Of a stretch of 16,642 nt of DNA, positions 15,243-16,642 are shown piece by piece (position 1 is the first letter of the stretch; every line of letters starts with the position of its first letter). The translations under genes and the position numbers were made by a program. The DNA comes from Micrococcaceae bacterium (GTDB taxonomy: Bacteria; Actinomycetota; Actinomycetes; Actinomycetales; Micrococcaceae). The notes below the pieces were generated by a model. It did not search any database. It had not been told where the DNA came from and saw nothing but the letters and a program-made list of their open reading frames with translations. The stretch covers positions 225 through 16,866 of the forward strand of contig DNHA01000351.1 in assembly GCA_003486025.1 (NCBI GenBank). The letters are read 5' to 3'.

Positions 15243-16289
15243 CTGTATGAACTCCTCGTACCATGCAAGAACTCTCGTGACGAAAGAATCGAGACGTCTT
15301 CACCGGGATGAACGCGCAACTTATATTGGCCTTCGCCGTTTGCGCCCGGAAACTTCAACCCTTTTCAGCGAGTCGTGATTATCTCTAGGTCTTCAATGAA
15401 GAGACGGTGTAGAGTCCAGTGTTCTCAGGTAGCAACAAGCCGTGGAACACAGTATGGGGGGTCCTGAGCTGGGAGCCATGGCTCTAGACGAATAGGCCAA
15501 GGCCAACACGAATCTGAAGCTCCTGTCAGCAGTCCAACCGGAAAGAGATGCACTGGAAGATACGGGGCATTTGCGGTCGCCGACATATGCATGGACGTAA
15601 TTGTTCACAACGCGCTCGGAATAGACGCCGATGGGGATAATTTGCGTGCGATGTGCGCGGTGGCCGAAGAGGAAAGGCGGATTATCGTCAAGCGAAATGC
15701 ATGTTCAGGACCACCGGTTAACAGGCAAAGTAGCCGGTGGCTCTGAACGAGAATATTGGGTGACTCTGATTCGCAATAACGTGTGGCTCTGAAACCTTCG
15801 AATATTCAGGCAGAGCACTTGTCCTGGAGCTACCGACAACCCTGGCCTGAAGAACCCATAGGTATAGATCGGAATATTGGGTGACGCCCAATGCGGTACG
15901 AATTGTCTCTGACTCCTCCGAATTATCACCAGTATCGTGGTGCGGTCTCAGCTTCGTCTCAGTTGTTGCGATCAAGCAGGCAGGTATGGTTCCAAAGCGA
16001 ATGAGTGATCCTCGATGAAAGTATGTTGAGCAAAAACTACCGTGGATATGCTATTTTCGCTTTCCATTTCTTCGGAACTGGACTACCCGTGGTAAGAATC
16101 AATGGCTGAAAGTGCAGGATTGAGGTTTACCGGGGGAGGAGCAGTTTTGGCATAATAAGTCTCTTTTCAAAAACTGGGCTCCTTAGAGTGTCATGCAAGG
16201 CTAAATTCATGTTGTTATATACAGCCGCGTAGATTGGATTTGTAGGGTTGGTGCAGTTCTAATAGCCACGTACAGACCGTCTTTGTCTC
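15243..16289. other. ORF-poor region, right part
   Basis: Apart from the repeats at 15736-15804 and 15872-15885, this stretch has no supportable gene. A frame at 15591-15746 (51 codons) contains AVAEEERRIIVKR, which faintly resembles the end of a serine-recombinase catalytic domain; it stops inside the first 23-bp repeat. The minus-strand frame 15161-15358 has no known domain and ends in the repeat. Confidence 0.55.
15736..15804 (+). repeat. Three tandem 23-bp repeats
   Basis: Copies start at 15736, 15759 and 15782, exactly 23 bases apart, with GGTGGCTCTGAA, GGTGACTCTGAT and TGTGGCTCTGAA as their first 12 bases. The second halves are less alike (GAATATTG, CAATAACG, CGAATA). A further 14-base exact repeat, GAATATTGGGTGAC, occurs at 15751-15764 and 15872-15885. 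Multiple short repeats at element ends are known from IS21-family insertion sequences. The link here is an inference, and no transposase gene is visible. Confidence 0.7.
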
Positions 16290-16305
16290 TGTTTCACGTG
16301 AAACA
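16290..16305. promoter_or_regulatory. parS: parS centromere site, distal copy
   Basis: A fourth perfect TGTTTCACGTGAAACA palindrome, in non-coding sequence about 3.4 kb beyond the parB-proximal site. Its perfect retention inside otherwise decayed sequence suggests it is under selection. Confidence 0.97.
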
Positions 16306-16642
16306 TATCCTCAACTGAGGTCGCTGTCCCTTTGCACATGACCGAAGTCCTGTTCAATTTTAGTGCGAATCAGTTCTACACAGACAAGTGAAATAACCAC
16401 CAGCAAGACTCGGGAGTACTTGATTACGTACTGAGCTACATCTTGGCTTGTCTGGCCTGTGGAAGCGTTTGGCTGCTAGGGCAACTGGCAGCAAGACCGG
16501 TAGTTGATGTTCAATGAGGAATGCGTTTCCGCGCTCAATTACTCCCAATTGGCGGGGGAGCCCTTGAAAAACAATTAATTCGAACGATGTATTTGGAACG
16601 TGTTTGATCTAGATGCAGTCGAGGCTTACTTAGTCCTGTCCA
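16306..16642. other. Non-coding right edge
   Basis: I see no supportable gene. The longest frame (16360-16548, minus, 62 codons, starting at a TTG) has no recognised domain. It could be a remnant, since it is AT-poor and free of stops, but nothing confirms it. Confidence 0.5.

Noticed and set aside
15736..15804. CRISPR array
   Set aside because: The 23-bp units directly abut with no unique spacers, there are only three and they diverge in their second halves. No cas gene is present.
12951..16642. tRNA, rRNA, SRP RNA or tmRNA gene in the gene-poor region
   Set aside because: I looked for the TTCGA-type T-arm and SRP tetraloop motifs in a cloverleaf or hairpin context and saw none. A tRNAscan or Infernal run would be decisive.

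Overview
The window is the replication-origin region of an actinobacterial chromosome. The protein sequences (DciA ending in GRGPRDTYG, RecF with an SHGETWSFALALRLA signature, DnaA with a proline-rich linker, short YidC and Jag) look most like the Arthrobacter/Glutamicibacter group of the Micrococcaceae. This is a judgement by eye, not a database search.

Layout. Positions 1-6829 carry a leftward block on the minus strand: gyrB (3' end cut by the window edge), dciA (DUF721), recF, dnaN and dnaA. The dnaN-dnaA gap (4928-5392) is the predicted oriC. It has two inverted pairs of DnaA boxes, a perfect 12-bp inverted repeat at their midpoint and an AT-rich, DnaA-trio-like stretch beside one pair. 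A second DnaA-box cluster lies upstream of dnaA (6937-7137), in the divergent dnaA/rpmH gap. Positions 7343-12896 carry a rightward plus-strand block: rpmH, rnpA, yidD, yidC, jag/khpB, rsmG, parA and parB. The rnpA-yidD-yidC-jag genes overlap or nearly abut.

How the genes work together. DnaA melts oriC, DciA helps load the replicative helicase, DnaN is the polymerase clamp, RecF handles gaps and GyrB relieves supercoils. RpmH supplies a ribosomal protein and RnpA processes tRNA. YidD, YidC and Jag belong to membrane-protein insertion and cell-envelope functions. RsmG methylates 16S rRNA. ParA and ParB segregate the new origins. Four perfect parS palindromes (TGTTTCACGTGAAACA) lie in the parA leader, inside parB, just after parB and at 16290-16305.

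The last ~3.7 kb (12897-16642) has no gene I can support. It has only short, stop-broken frames, several hairpins, a family of ~23-bp repeats based on GGTGGCTCTGAA (three in exact tandem at 15736-15804) and a short frame faintly like a serine recombinase. It reads as a decayed or inserted segment between two parS sites. The most notable items are: the parS after parB lying in a 44-nt near-perfect palindrome that looks like the parB terminator; the dyad layout of oriC; a perfect 14-bp hairpin inside rnpA; and the 23-bp repeats.
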